A model generated the notes under the pieces. It saw only the letters and a list, made by a program, of their open reading frames with translations. It searched no databases and was not told where the DNA came from. Both the position numbers and the translations under genes were made by a program. A DNA stretch of 64,000 nt from Strobilurus pachycystidiatus (Eukaryota; Basidiomycota; Agaricomycetes; Agaricales; Physalacriaceae). Shown one piece after another: positions 12,127 to 21,798 of this stretch. The stretch lies in the NCBI GenBank assembly GCA_019915135.1, contig JAHLMK010000001.1:1054001-1118000 (forward strand), read 5' to 3'. The stretch's first letter is position 1. Each line of letters opens with the position of its first letter.

Positions 12127-13440
12127 ATGGGGGCCTTATTATCATACATCCACCAGCATTATCCGCCGGCCAGCAAGTTTAGCGTGGACGACCTCTCCGG
12201 CAAGGTTATAGTCGTCACTGGAGGTAATGCCAAGTCTCTCTCAGGCGATCAGCAAAGCTGAATCTTGGATCTAGGCAACACTGGCATTGGATACGAGACA
12301 GCCAAGGTGTGTAGTCATTAGTGGCTTTCCTCAAGTCCGACTGACTGACACCGCTAAGGCCCTTCTCAAACACAATGCGAAGGCCTACATCGCCTGTCGC
12401 AGCGAGACGAAGGCCAACCAAGCTATTACAAAACTTCAGAACGAATGCGATGGAAAGCTTGCTATCTTTCATCCTCTAGACCTTGCAGACCTGTCCGCTA
12501 TCAAGCGATCCGCTCAGTCGTTCCTGGAGTTGGTCTTTACGCTCAGAACTCGGGTGGCGCGCTGAATACCTTGCAGGAAGGAGAAAGAGCTGCACATATT
12601 GTTCAATAACGCGTAGGCTGTCCTGCTACTCTCGAAAATTCAGAGAAAGTCACTGGAATTTCCTATGCTAGAGGAGTCATGCAGCCACCGGCAGATCAGT
12701 TAACGAAGGACGGCTACGATCTTACACTGGGCGTCAATGTGCTCGGTGAGTCTTATTGGCATTGTGTATATTAGAACACGTCCTAACTACTTGGCGAACA
12801 GGCCATTTCTACTTCACGACATTAGTAGTTCCCGCTCTCCTCGCCGACGGAGCGGCCACGCCAGACGACCCAGCTCGTGTCGTCAACACGTCTTCCTTCG
12901 GCTCAGAGCTCTCCAAGAAGATAAACTACACTACCTTCAAAGACGGACCGACGCGAAAAAAGACAGGCGTTTTCCAACTATACAACGATAGCAATTTTGT
13001 CAGTGCACTCCTCGAGAAAACTTCCGGTGTTGTTGCTCATGGCATTGCAGGGCAACGTGCTGTTCTCGAATGAGTTGGCGCGCCGTTTTGGCGACAAAGG
13101 AATCGTATCGACCGCTTTACATCCCGGTATATGCCTACTCGCTCATGGAGATATATAAACGCTGACCGCGCCACTAGGAGACATTCAGACCGATCTTGCG
13201 CGCGAGCTCAAGGGAGTCAGCAAGTTTCTCATTTTATGTTTCCCATTCCCGTCCCATCTAGCGAACCTTTTCATGACTCGAACCTGTAGACCAAGATGCT
13301 CCATCCGACCGCCCAGGGACCTTTGACGCAGCTGTACGCTGGTACTTCGCCGGAAGGAAAGAACTTCAATTTCGGATGCACCGTCCCTGCATTTGATTTG
13401 CTCACTTGTTTCGTTCTGCCTTCGCAGTGCGCACAAACAG
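12127..13440 (+). CDS. Short-chain dehydrogenase (retinol/WW-oxidoreductase type), catalytic Lys lost
   Basis: NAD(P)-dependent oxidoreductase of the extended-loop SDR group common in fungi. Nine exons were traced: 12127-12223, 12275-12306, 12359-12528, 12577-12612, 12672-12745, 12802-12998, 13051-13126, 13178-13215, 13290 onward. The Rossmann motif TGGNTGIG spans the first junction; LFNNAGVM, NTSSFGS (catalytic Ser region) and ALHPGDIQTDL follow. Where the family has Y-G-Q-S-K, this protein reads Y-N-D-S-N (codons 12981-12995), so the catalytic Lys is Asn. After LYAGTSPEGKNFN the usual C-terminal block is missing and the frame runs on without a convincing end, so the 3' limit is uncertain. 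The gene may be newly inactivated or non-catalytic. Confidence 0.65.
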
Positions 13441-13467
13441 ATCTTTTTTCTTGTGATTCCTTCCGAG

Positions 13468-14719
13468 ATGGCGTCGAAGCATACCGCCAGAATGTTCCGA
13501 GCTCGACGACATCAGCTCAGCATTCCCCGCCACCGAGTGTCCTCCCAGGTTATCACTACTTCACACTCGACAATCTATCTTGGCCAAGCAGGACGGCATC
13601 GGACAGTCTTAACTGCAGGGTTACATGCTTCTCGCTTCCACACCACTGCCGCAGCGCGTTTGGATTCAGTCGCGCCCGCGCCTTCCGGCGCTGGGCGTGA
13701 CAAGTTCGTCGATGCCCAGTCCCCTCTCATGCCACCTGCCCTCGACTACTGGACATCTGCTATGAACGCTGCGAAGAAGTCTGCGTAGCGTACTGGGACC
13801 CGAATAGACCATCGGCGGACGGCGTGTACGGCGGCTATGCGATGCCAGATCCAAACGTTCTTGCTGGCCTGCAGAAGGACGAAACTCGCGACCAAATGTT
13901 GAGGACATACCTAAAAATTCGAGCGGTGCTGCTCCATCGCTTGTCGACTCCAGTGCTACTTGGAACATTGGCACCGTCGACTTGGCGATTGGCACTGGGT
14001 TTGGAGGCGGCAGAGGTGGAGCGCCACTTGAAGACGCCAAGGTTAGCCAAAAAAAATCAAGCTGAAAAAAGAGTTGGAGAAAAACATGGGTCGTGGCGGT
14101 TTTGAGGTGCCTTCTTGTATCTATCGCTCGTACACAAGAGTCTAATGGCGAGCAGGCATCATCAAGTGACCTCTCCAACTTGAGCGCGACCCCAATAATC
14201 TGGCGCGGGCGGACATTTCCTCCCGGATCCTCTCTTCCTCTGGATGTTATCAAAGAGATTCTTTGGGAACTTTTTGAGATCAACTTCCGTTGCGAACTTA
14301 TATCTCTCGACCGCCTTTGCTATACATTGCAGCCAAATGGACCTGAGGATGAAGGATCACAAGAACAAAACGACCTCGACGCCTCCAATCACGCTGACCG
14401 GCAAATGAATGTGCTGCGAGCGTTCCCGCATTCCAACGGAACATTGATCCCGTCGACGGACGACGCCCAACGTGGGTTTGCATCTCGCGATCGCGCTGAA
14501 CGAGTCAAGACAATGCAAGCGTTCGCACGGGTGATGCCCTCGTGGGATGTTGTGGAATTGTGGCCTCAGGCTACTGAGGAATTGGTCACGGAACTGATGG
14601 CTGGTGGGGAGATATTGGACAAAGAGCTGGATGAAACGGAGTTCAAGTTAGCAAATCATTATGGCGTCGCCTTCTTAGACAACTTCGGGCGCCCTCCTCT
14701 ACTCCCCCACACGCTGTAA
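13468..14719 (+). pseudogene. Hypothetical gene with interrupted frame
   Basis: An ATG at 13468 opens an Arg/Ser-rich N-terminus resembling a mitochondrial targeting peptide (MASKHTARMFRARRHQL...FHTTAAARLD), which stops at TAG 13786-13788. Coding-like sequence resumes two bases out of frame (YWDPNRPSADGVYGGYAMPD, about 13794 on) and continues in other frames to LANHYGVAFLDNFGRPPLL and a TAA at 14717-14719. No single set of introns joins these blocks cleanly, so frameshifts are likely. No family is recognised. It overlaps the uncertain end of the upstream SDR. Confidence 0.35.
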
Positions 14720-14824
14720 CCTGAACAGCTTCTTTCTTTTAGAAAAGAAGAACAAGCAGGGGATATAGCATAAACTTCAGTCGTCGACTTTCTTTCTACG
14801 CCGATTCAAGGAGGTAGCCCGATA

Positions 14825-14964
14825 ACCTGGCCTCCTCGGTATGAGCAGGACTCGATACAGGAGGCCAGGTAAATCTGAGTTTAAATTTGGCGTGAACATC
14901 TTTTGGCTCTGTTTGGCGACTGCGGATGGAACGGTCCGAACGTTTTATATACCATATATGGACG
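14825..14964 (+). repeat. Left arm of a 140-bp inverted repeat
   Basis: Matches the reverse complement of 36745-36884 over 140 bp with four mismatches by eye. The outer end contains a perfect 12-bp palindrome, ACCTGGCCTCCT (14825-14836) and AGGAGGCCAGGT (14859-14870). The dinucleotide TA lies just outside each arm (14823-14824 and 36885-36886), as expected for a Tc1/mariner-type target duplication. Without the later LTR insertions the element would be about 0.88 kb, so it is probably a non-autonomous TIR element. Confidence 0.6.
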
Positions 14965-15100
14965 CAATTTTACGCCACAGCTTTCACAACACTATTTGAC
15001 GCTCTCTGGAAGTATTGAACCCTAGTAGAGTATCTAAGACCCCGTTGTAGCTATATTCAATCTTTTTGGCAGTAGAAAAACCTCTAGCTAACTCCTCTGA

Positions 15101-16651
15101 TGTTAGGACCTGAGCTAGCACTCTCACGTGCTCAAGCTCATGCAGCGCCACACGGCAACTGCACACCTCCATATGTGAATCCCATGTCCCAAAGCCGTCC
15201 TCGGGGTGGAGGCCAGGAGATCTCCTAGGCACTCTGCCTAGCGAGACTCCTGTTCAGATTGTCTAGCCGTTGTCTTGCTCAACGGTAGACCCATAGTGTC
15301 GTTGTGGATCCTATTCACCTGCGCCACTCATTACACTCCATTGGGGTAGCGCTACACAAGCGGGGATCACTGTCTAGCACCCTCGGTGCATAGACAGCAA
15401 TCCAACAGTGACTGCACCATTGCCTCGTCCTCGACGAGAGCAAGTGTACAGCCAGTGTCCGAGAGATCCATCCATATTCATCCCTGACCCACTCGACAGA
15501 GATCCCCACGGGATACCATCGATGAGAGCAAGCGTCCAGCTGCATGGCATGTCGACGGCGTACTTAGTGACGCAAGGGCGATCCTGTGGCAAAAGGATAG
15601 TGGAGAGAGAGGAGAGGATGACGAGTAAGAGTACGATTCAGCGAGGAGTGAAGCGTACAATGAGAGAGGGCCCCTCAGAGAGCAATTCCCCAATGGCAGA
15701 GGCAAGATACCAAAGGGTACTGTGAAGGAATGTACAATAGCGCAGATGCAATAATGTCCAGCTCTGAAGTACATAGGTGAATGTACTTCGACTTATATAC
15801 CATTCTAGTGTCCCAAATTGGTTACTGACTGAGTCAGAGCTCCCACTGTGTCGGATGCGATGGAAGACACTTAATCCACTGTTTCAAGGGGCGGGGCGCC
15901 CGATTGGCGGGCTGCCATTGGTCGGGAGGGCGGGAATGGCGGGAGCATGCGCTCATGCGCCTAAGTATAGACTTGGCTCGAGTCATAGGCTGCCAAGAAG
16001 TTCCTGGGATGACTCCAGAGACTCCTGAATGAGTCAGAGCGGGTAAAGGGCGGGATCCCGCCGCTCCACATGCTGCAACAACTCCTGAGTGAGTCAGAGC
16101 GCCCAATGCGGCGGGATGACGTTCTGGAGGCGCCCTGAACCTTCTGGGACCTTCTCCAAGGTTCTACAACCTTCTCCTGCGGTCCAGAGGCTCTTCAAGT
16201 GTCGAGTGTTAGTGTTGTGACTTCTCCTTCAATAGATATACCTCTAGATGACTCCACGAGTCTCTAGAGCGATTCCTGGTAGTGGTACTTTGTGTGTGCT
16301 TCCTTCTTGAGTGCTGTAGCTGTTCCTGAGTGTTGTGGCCATTACAACAATGTGTGCAATGGTCTGAGAAGTGATCCAAGACCAAGAGAAGCTACGGTCA
16401 TGCTGTGACAAGTACCGGTTCCCTGGTGTTCACATTGATCCACTATGAGAGTATGCGCAGGTGCTCCCGGAGCTCCTGAAGCGTCTAGACTCTGTCATCA
16501 TCCTGCTTTACCTCCCGGTAGAGCTTCTGTGGCATGGAAGATAGATCATAGATGTGTGTGCAGCCATAGCGAGCCAGAGTTGTGGCTGTGGCGATGAGCC
16601 GTGCGGCTGTGTAGGTGAGACAAGTGGTCTGCCTGGAGACGCATCATGACA
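15101..16651. repeat. LTR 1 of the outer non-coding element
   Basis: 1551-bp long terminal repeat, TG...CA. It carries three copies of TGAGTCAGAGC (15830, 16030, 16090), whose TGAGTCA core is the classic bZIP (Gcn4/AP-1) site, plus TATA-like stretches. Open frames inside it are identical in the other LTR and look like chance. Confidence 0.88.
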
Positions 16652-16998
16652 ATATCCCCTCCTCAAGCTTCTTGTCCCCAAGAAGGCAAAGACGTCAATG
16701 GACTCGCTCCAAGGGTTTGTGCCCTCCAGTCCCCAAGTGGGTAGTATGGGATGATGCTCTGAGTTTGAGTGTTTGCAAGCGTGGGTGTGGCCCTCTAGTT
16801 GTGAGTCCTTGGATTGCGTCTCTGGCGCTGCGTTGACTGGTGTTCCTTTTGGTAGGTAACTTCCTCTGGGGTATGGCGCTTGTCTCGAGTATGGATGTCC
16901 TCCGCTCAATGTGTGGCGTCTCCTTGGAACAGTCCTCAATTGTATCTCTGTTTCTTCATGGACCAGTGTGTCCAAGGCACAACTATCCCGCCGCGCGG
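16652..16998. other. Left remnant of the outer element's interior
   Basis: Non-coding. It contains TCCCCTCCTCAAG followed by a perfect hairpin CTTCTTG-TCCC-CAAGAAG (16668-16685). The last four bases (GCGG, 16995-16998) are the target duplication of the Ty3/gypsy insertion. No clear tRNA primer-binding site was recognised next to the LTR. Confidence 0.6.
16668..16685. other. Hairpin in outer element interior (copy 1)
   Basis: Seven-base-pair perfect stem with a TCCC loop, preceded by CCCCTCCTCAAG. A second copy of the same module at 33698-33717 has a different but again fully paired stem, which indicates that the pairing itself has been maintained. Confidence 0.55.
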
Positions 16999-18693
16999 TG
17001 ATACGCATTGTAGAATCCTAGTGCCAGAACCAGGGAATTTTGCGATTCCTGTAGGAGTCTATGCCAGGACTTCCAGTCACAGCACAATGACCAGAGAGAC
17101 ACACGGAGAAACTACCTTAACGCAGGCAAGTCTCCAGGACTAAGGGATACGCGCCTTTAGGACGCGGTATGATCGACCGATCATACTCCTTAACTCCGAA
17201 TATCATTATCCAAGCGTTGTACTCTTAAAACCAGGAGTTCATTCAACCGTGTCGGTCATGCAACGACAAGTGCCTACCAGAAATAGCACTACGGCAAGTA
17301 CCCAGGCAGGAGATACTCTACCAAGAAGGTTCAAGGAGTTTACTCGTGCTAAGTCAGAACTCGCGCGACCAAGAATAGATCAAAGGAGAAGATCTCTCTT
17401 CCGGGCCATGGCGCCTTCGGAATAGTGATCTCCGCTCCGACGCCCCGCACCAAAGAAAACGGACTTCGATCCGCCGCCGCCGATCACTAAAGATAGACCT
17501 GGCTAAAAGGCCCGATCATGGACCTTGTACCTCACTGGAACTCACATATTGATGTGGCGTCACTGAGTTGTCGAAAACGAATCACCTTCCAAGCGCTAAG
17601 GATAAACCCAACCAACGCCTAAAGACACGAAAGAACTCATTAAGGAGTTTTGCCAAGACAAGCGGAACCTCGGGAGACAGAAATAGACTTAAGGAAGAGC
17701 CAGATCGGTGGTGTGGCGCACTTGGCGCTGACCAAGTGTTCAGTCTTCTCCCGGGTCGGCTGTTTCGAACAGGGATAGCCAATCAGGACGCTAGTACAGA
17801 ATGACTCGACCTCCGAGAGGCCCGACGAGTAGTAAACCCGCTTACAGTACAGAATAGCAGGAATAGTATAAAAGGCCAGCAAGCGCCAGTAGATAGGTAG
17901 CTTAGTGCCCCCACAGTATCCGCTAGTAATATGCAGTCGCTGTAGTGAATCTAACTCGAGTTTCGACTCAACTTACTCTGAATTTGAGAGAACCCAAAAG
18001 ACCTTGAAAGCCCCAAAAAGACCTTAGAACCATTTAGGCGATATCAGGTGTTAGCAAACTCCTTGAAGAACTCATAGGTTCCTATCCTCCAAGTCACTAA
18101 GACAATACCAAACGACACCACTTGGCGTTAGACCCTTGTGTTCGTTAGAAGGCCGGGTTGCAAGTAGTTCTGCCTTGCAATCACGCTCTGTTGTGAAGTA
18201 TTCGCCTTTGAGGAGTTTAGTTGAGTTTGAACGAGTGTTGTTATCGTCTGAAACACCTTACGGAATCTTTGGTCCCAGTCCAAGACACTAGAAGTTTGGT
18301 TTAAGGACAAGGAAATCGCCTTACTTGGTAGCAGTCCAGTAGCATAAACACCTACGGTAGCGGCCTGCCATAAGACAATCACCTTGTACAAAAGAACGAT
18401 CAATAAGAAGGAGCTACATTGCCTCGCGCTGTTTAAGGTCTCCGTACGTTGTGACTTTGGCCTACGACTTTCAGATTATCTTGTTCGACTTTGTGAATCA
18501 ATCTCCCTACACCCCCTAAAACTACTCGAACACAAGTTCGGAATACATCTCTATTGTTCCAATACCAAAAGTACTTGTTCCTTTGAACAACTACACCAGC
18601 CTCGCTCCCACAAGGAGTATTAGTGAGATATAAGGATAGATAGGATAGATTTCATAGTCCCCTTTTAGAGGTCTATTTCGAACGTGCATATCA
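16999..18693 (+). repeat. 5' LTR of the Ty3/gypsy element
   Basis: 1695 bp with the short terminal inverted repeat TGATA/TATCA. It should hold the promoter and 5' transcript start. Small frames within it (for example 18384-18623) also occur in the 3' LTR and are not considered genes. Confidence 0.92.
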
Positions 18694-18698
18694 TATTT

Positions 18699-18716
18699 TG
18701 GAGCCCACCGCGAGGG
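18699..18716 (+). other. Primer-binding site for tRNA-Lys(UUU)
   Basis: TGGAGCCCACCGCGAGGG lies 5 nt after the 5' LTR. Its reverse complement is CCCTCGCGGTGGGCT plus CCA, which is exactly the 3' end expected for the tRNA-Lys(UUU) gene at 59801-59892 in this same window. This matches the minus-strand primer site of an LTR retrotransposon. Confidence 0.9.
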
Positions 18717-19261
18717 GGTGATATATTTTGATTTCAACGAAACCTACCAAGGCATCTGCGAAGTCTTAAATTCCAAACAACGACCTGGCTGCTAGGAACT
18801 CTGAACGTTATACCAACAGTCAGAACCAAGCAAACCCGCCACCACCAAAAGCAAAACCAGTCATTGCAGGATCATCAAGTCCTACAAACTCTGGGATAGC
18901 AAGTCGGCTTCGAACCAAACGACCTACAGCCGGATCTCTCTTCAACGGAACTCCCCAAGAAGTTGCTGCAGCTCAAAGGCGTTTAGCGAACCCGTCAACA
19001 CCAAAGTCCAAAAAGTCGAAACGTGGAACAAAAGTACCACCGACGCCCCAAGCATCTACTAGGAGAAGAGCTACTTCAGATCCTGAAACACCTTCGCGAG
19101 CTACTACCAGCCAAAGGCGATCTTCAGCCTCCAAAATCTCGCCTAGTTCTACGAGCTCCACACCTTTTGGAAGTCCTCTAACTAGTTTAGAAGACGACGA
19201 CAGTTTACCACCGATTCCTACGTTTATTAACTTCGGAAACTCCAACCCACGAACCAACACT

Positions 19262-20623
19262 ATGCCCGCAATGGCTGCCGTTAGAAAGTTAATCCCTTCT
19301 GACGAACTCAGCGATGAGGCAAAAGCAGAAATCAAGGACAAAAAGGTTCCCATACCTTTCTCCAACAACGCTCCCAAATGCAAAGGCAAAACTGGAGAAG
19401 ATATTAGGGAATTCTTCGCGACTTGTGACTGGATCTTCGATGTCTCGAACGTCAAGGAACAAGGAACCAAAATGGAGATGGCTGCCTTCTACGCAGGCCA
19501 TGAACAGAGGAAACGCTGGCACCGACATGCAGACTATGCAAAAGGTGTTTGGGCAGACTTCAAGGAATCAATCTTAGCCTCCTACTCGAAGGGTAAGAAC
19601 GATCCGGAGTATGTCCCTAGCGACCTCAAGGACGCTTTGGAACCTTACATCTCCCGGCCTGTTAATAACAAACAGTATTGGGAAGCGTTCTCGCGCGAAG
19701 TGCTCCATATCCAGGAAGTTTTGATTCAGAGTGGAGAGGTAACCAACAAAGGTGCTATTGAGTATATAAAGTCCTCCCTTACGGAAGGAATCTGGCACAA
19801 TGTTCTAGGAGATCTGAGGCAGGAAGTGTTGAAGACAGCAGTCGCTGGAACTACTCCGACGTATGATTTTACCTTGGATCAAGTAGCCAAGGCAGTCTCC
19901 AATTACTTCCTCACGGACAAATGGGTATCTGGTCCCCCGACCACGAATGCGTTTTCCAGGGACTTAGTCCCTATGCCAACGTTGCGGGTCAAGACCGAGG
20001 AACTGGACGAATACCTGAACCGTATAGCCTCGCTCCAGGACGTTATCCAGAAAGGAGAGAAAGATCGAGAGGAATCTAGAAAGAATGATCAGAAACTCTT
20101 GACGGCAGTCCTGGAGAGTCTGCAGAGGACCAACATTCAAGGTCTGCGTTCACAAGGCTATGTACAAGAAACACCTAATGTGTATTTACAAACTCCAATG
20201 AATGGCGTTTCGCTTCCGACCAATCTGCCTAACGGGATCTATAAGACTCCGCAAGGTGCGATTCCTCCAGGCAACAAGTTTGTAGTAAACGATGGAAGAT
20301 GTTATTTCTGCCGGGATGTGGGGCATATAATCGCCAATTGTCCGGTGAAAGAAATGTGTGAAACCCAAGGTCATATATTCAAACCAGGGGGGACAAACAT
20401 CTACCACTTACAAAATGGACAGCCCATTCAAAGGACCAATGCGAAGCAACCGCTAAGTCCTTGGGAACAGGTACAGAAATACCAGCAAGAAAATGCAACC
20501 AAGGTCTCCGCATTCCAATCCCAAGAAGATGAATTCGCGCCGGATCCTTCGGTATATATGCAAATGACTCCCCAGGAAAGCAAGTTCAGTAGTGAACCAT
20601 TTTCGGGTTTCGGCAAGGCTTGA
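19262..20623 (+). CDS. Gag (capsid/nucleocapsid) of the Ty3/gypsy element
   Basis: Structural protein that would form the virus-like particle and bind element RNA. From ATG 19262 it is 453 aa. The middle part is a Ty3-type capsid region (DIREFFATCDWIFDV, FYAGHEQRKRWHRHA), followed by a coiled segment (YLNRIASLQDVIQKGEKDRE) and one zinc knuckle, CYFCRDVGHIIANC (CX2CX4HX4C, about residues 345-358). The same frame is open for another 164 codons upstream (18770-19261) without any ATG, with a Pro/Ser/Arg-rich composition, so the true N-terminus may come from splicing or a non-AUG start. The stop TGA (20621-20623) overlaps the ATG of the next frame. Confidence 0.88.
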   Translation: MPAMAAVRKLIPSDELSDEAKAEIKDKKVPIPFSNNAPKCKGKTGEDIREFFATCDWIFDVSNVKEQGTKMEMAAFYAGHEQRKRWHRHADYAKGVWADFKESILASYSKGKNDPEYVPSDLKDALEPYISRPVNNKQYWEAFSREVLHIQEVLIQSGEVTNKGAIEYIKSSLTEGIWHNVLGDLRQEVLKTAVAGTTPTYDFTLDQVAKAVSNYFLTDKWVSGPPTTNAFSRDLVPMPTLRVKTEELDEYLNRIASLQDVIQKGEKDREESRKNDQKLLTAVLESLQRTNIQGLRSQGYVQETPNVYLQTPMNGVSLPTNLPNGIYKTPQGAIPPGNKFVVNDGRCYFCRDVGHIIANCPVKEMCETQGHIFKPGGTNIYHLQNGQPIQRTNAKQPLSPWEQVQKYQQENATKVSAFQSQEDEFAPDPSVYMQMTPQESKFSSEPFSGFGKA

Positions 20624-21798
20624 TGAAGGAAGGGGTGCCTAGTGCACAGACTCCTCCGGAGAGCCAGTTGACTGTTCAAACTCGACAAAGTAATAAAGAT
20701 AATCATTCCAAACCGGCTTCAACACCGGAAAAGATAAAAATACCTTGGCCTCGGGACCGGGTCTCCGTGGTAATACCTCCTAAAGCCCCGGTATCGCCAA
20801 AGGTAACCTTCACTAAACCTGAAGTCACCCAAGAAATACCTCCTGTGGATCAGGAAATTCTTGAGGAGATTCTGGCTATGGAAGAACCTGCGCCTGCAGT
20901 GCAGCCTAAGGTAGATTCAACTCTACCTTCGAGTACACCAACGAACCAGAAGACCTTACACCCTCAGCAGAAGGTCAAAAGTTTCCAACGCCGCAGCTTA
21001 GCGGAAGAATTGCTACACAAGAATCCGAGCTGGAGAGAAGCATGGAAGTTCTTGCTTCCGGAAGCTCTTTTAGCAACGAATCCTCCGTGGCAGCAAAGCA
21101 TATCGGACTTCATTAGAAAACGAAATGCGCCGGTTTCGGTACTCCAACAGGAGGAATTGACCGAAACGGTACAAGACGACTACCAACCGGAGTTATACTC
21201 AGTTAACTTACAAGCACGAGACAACTTGCCGATTGGAGGAATTGTAGTTCACGATGCGGTGGAACAGTTCATAAACCTCACTGGAGGGCAATATACTGGA
21301 CCATTCCACATGACTACGGGAAACATTGCACCAGAGAACGCTGATCTAAGGACTTTCTGGCCTATGATAAACCGCAACGGAAAGAAGGAAAGTCTCATTG
21401 ACGGGGGTTCTCAAATCGCCTCAATCTCGCTGAAAGCTGCGTTAGAACTAGGGGTTTCTTATGATCCCAACTTCAAAATAACCATGGAAAGCGCGGATAA
21501 GGGACGGACTAGTACACTTGGGTTAGCCCGCAATGTACCCTTCGACTTCGAAGGGATTGTGTACTACCTCCAGTTGCATGTTCTGGAGGACCCCGCCTAT
21601 GAAGTCCTATTAGGTAGACCATTCGAGATTGTATCCAATCTGGTAATTACGAACTTGTCCAATGGAAACGCCTTGGGGACTCTGACAGATAATACCAATG
21701 GCAAGAAGTTGACCATACCGTCGTACCGACGAGGACAAATACCTAGGCATATGTTACCACCGGGGCAACAGGGTTTTCACCTGGACTCAAGGAAGTAG
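20623..21798 (+). CDS. Protease ORF of the Ty3/gypsy element
   Basis: Starts at ATG 20623-20625, sharing one base with the gag stop (TGATG), an arrangement that fits termination-reinitiation. 391 aa: a Pro/Lys/Gln-rich N-terminal linker, then a retropepsin-like aspartic protease around residues 245-335 with SLIDGGSQIAS (active-site loop D-G-G where D-S/T-G is usual) and the flap-distal VLLGRPFEIV. It would cleave the polyprotein inside particles. A GGGTTTT slippery site near its 3' end lets ribosomes enter pol in the -1 frame. Confidence 0.82.
   Translation: MKEGVPSAQTPPESQLTVQTRQSNKDNHSKPASTPEKIKIPWPRDRVSVVIPPKAPVSPKVTFTKPEVTQEIPPVDQEILEEILAMEEPAPAVQPKVDSTLPSSTPTNQKTLHPQQKVKSFQRRSLAEELLHKNPSWREAWKFLLPEALLATNPPWQQSISDFIRKRNAPVSVLQQEELTETVQDDYQPELYSVNLQARDNLPIGGIVVHDAVEQFINLTGGQYTGPFHMTTGNIAPENADLRTFWPMINRNGKKESLIDGGSQIASISLKAALELGVSYDPNFKITMESADKGRTSTLGLARNVPFDFEGIVYYLQLHVLEDPAYEVLLGRPFEIVSNLVITNLSNGNALGTLTDNTNGKKLTIPSYRRGQIPRHMLPPGQQGFHLDSRK
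21771..21777 (+). promoter_or_regulatory. Putative -1 ribosomal frameshift site
   Basis: Zero-frame codons CAG GGT TTT CAC contain the heptamer G GGT TTT (X XXY YYZ). Slipping back one base gives GGG TTT TCA, which enters the open pol frame. The zero-frame stop TAG (21796-21798) follows 19 nt later, and a small hairpin GTAGG-AAACG-CCTAC (21795-21809) lies downstream. The geometry fits a -1 slippery site; the downstream structure is modest. Confidence 0.65.

Noticed and set aside
18384..18623. 79-codon frame inside the Ty3 LTR (and again at 33299-33538)
   Set aside because: It duplicates only because the LTR does; no features of a protein.
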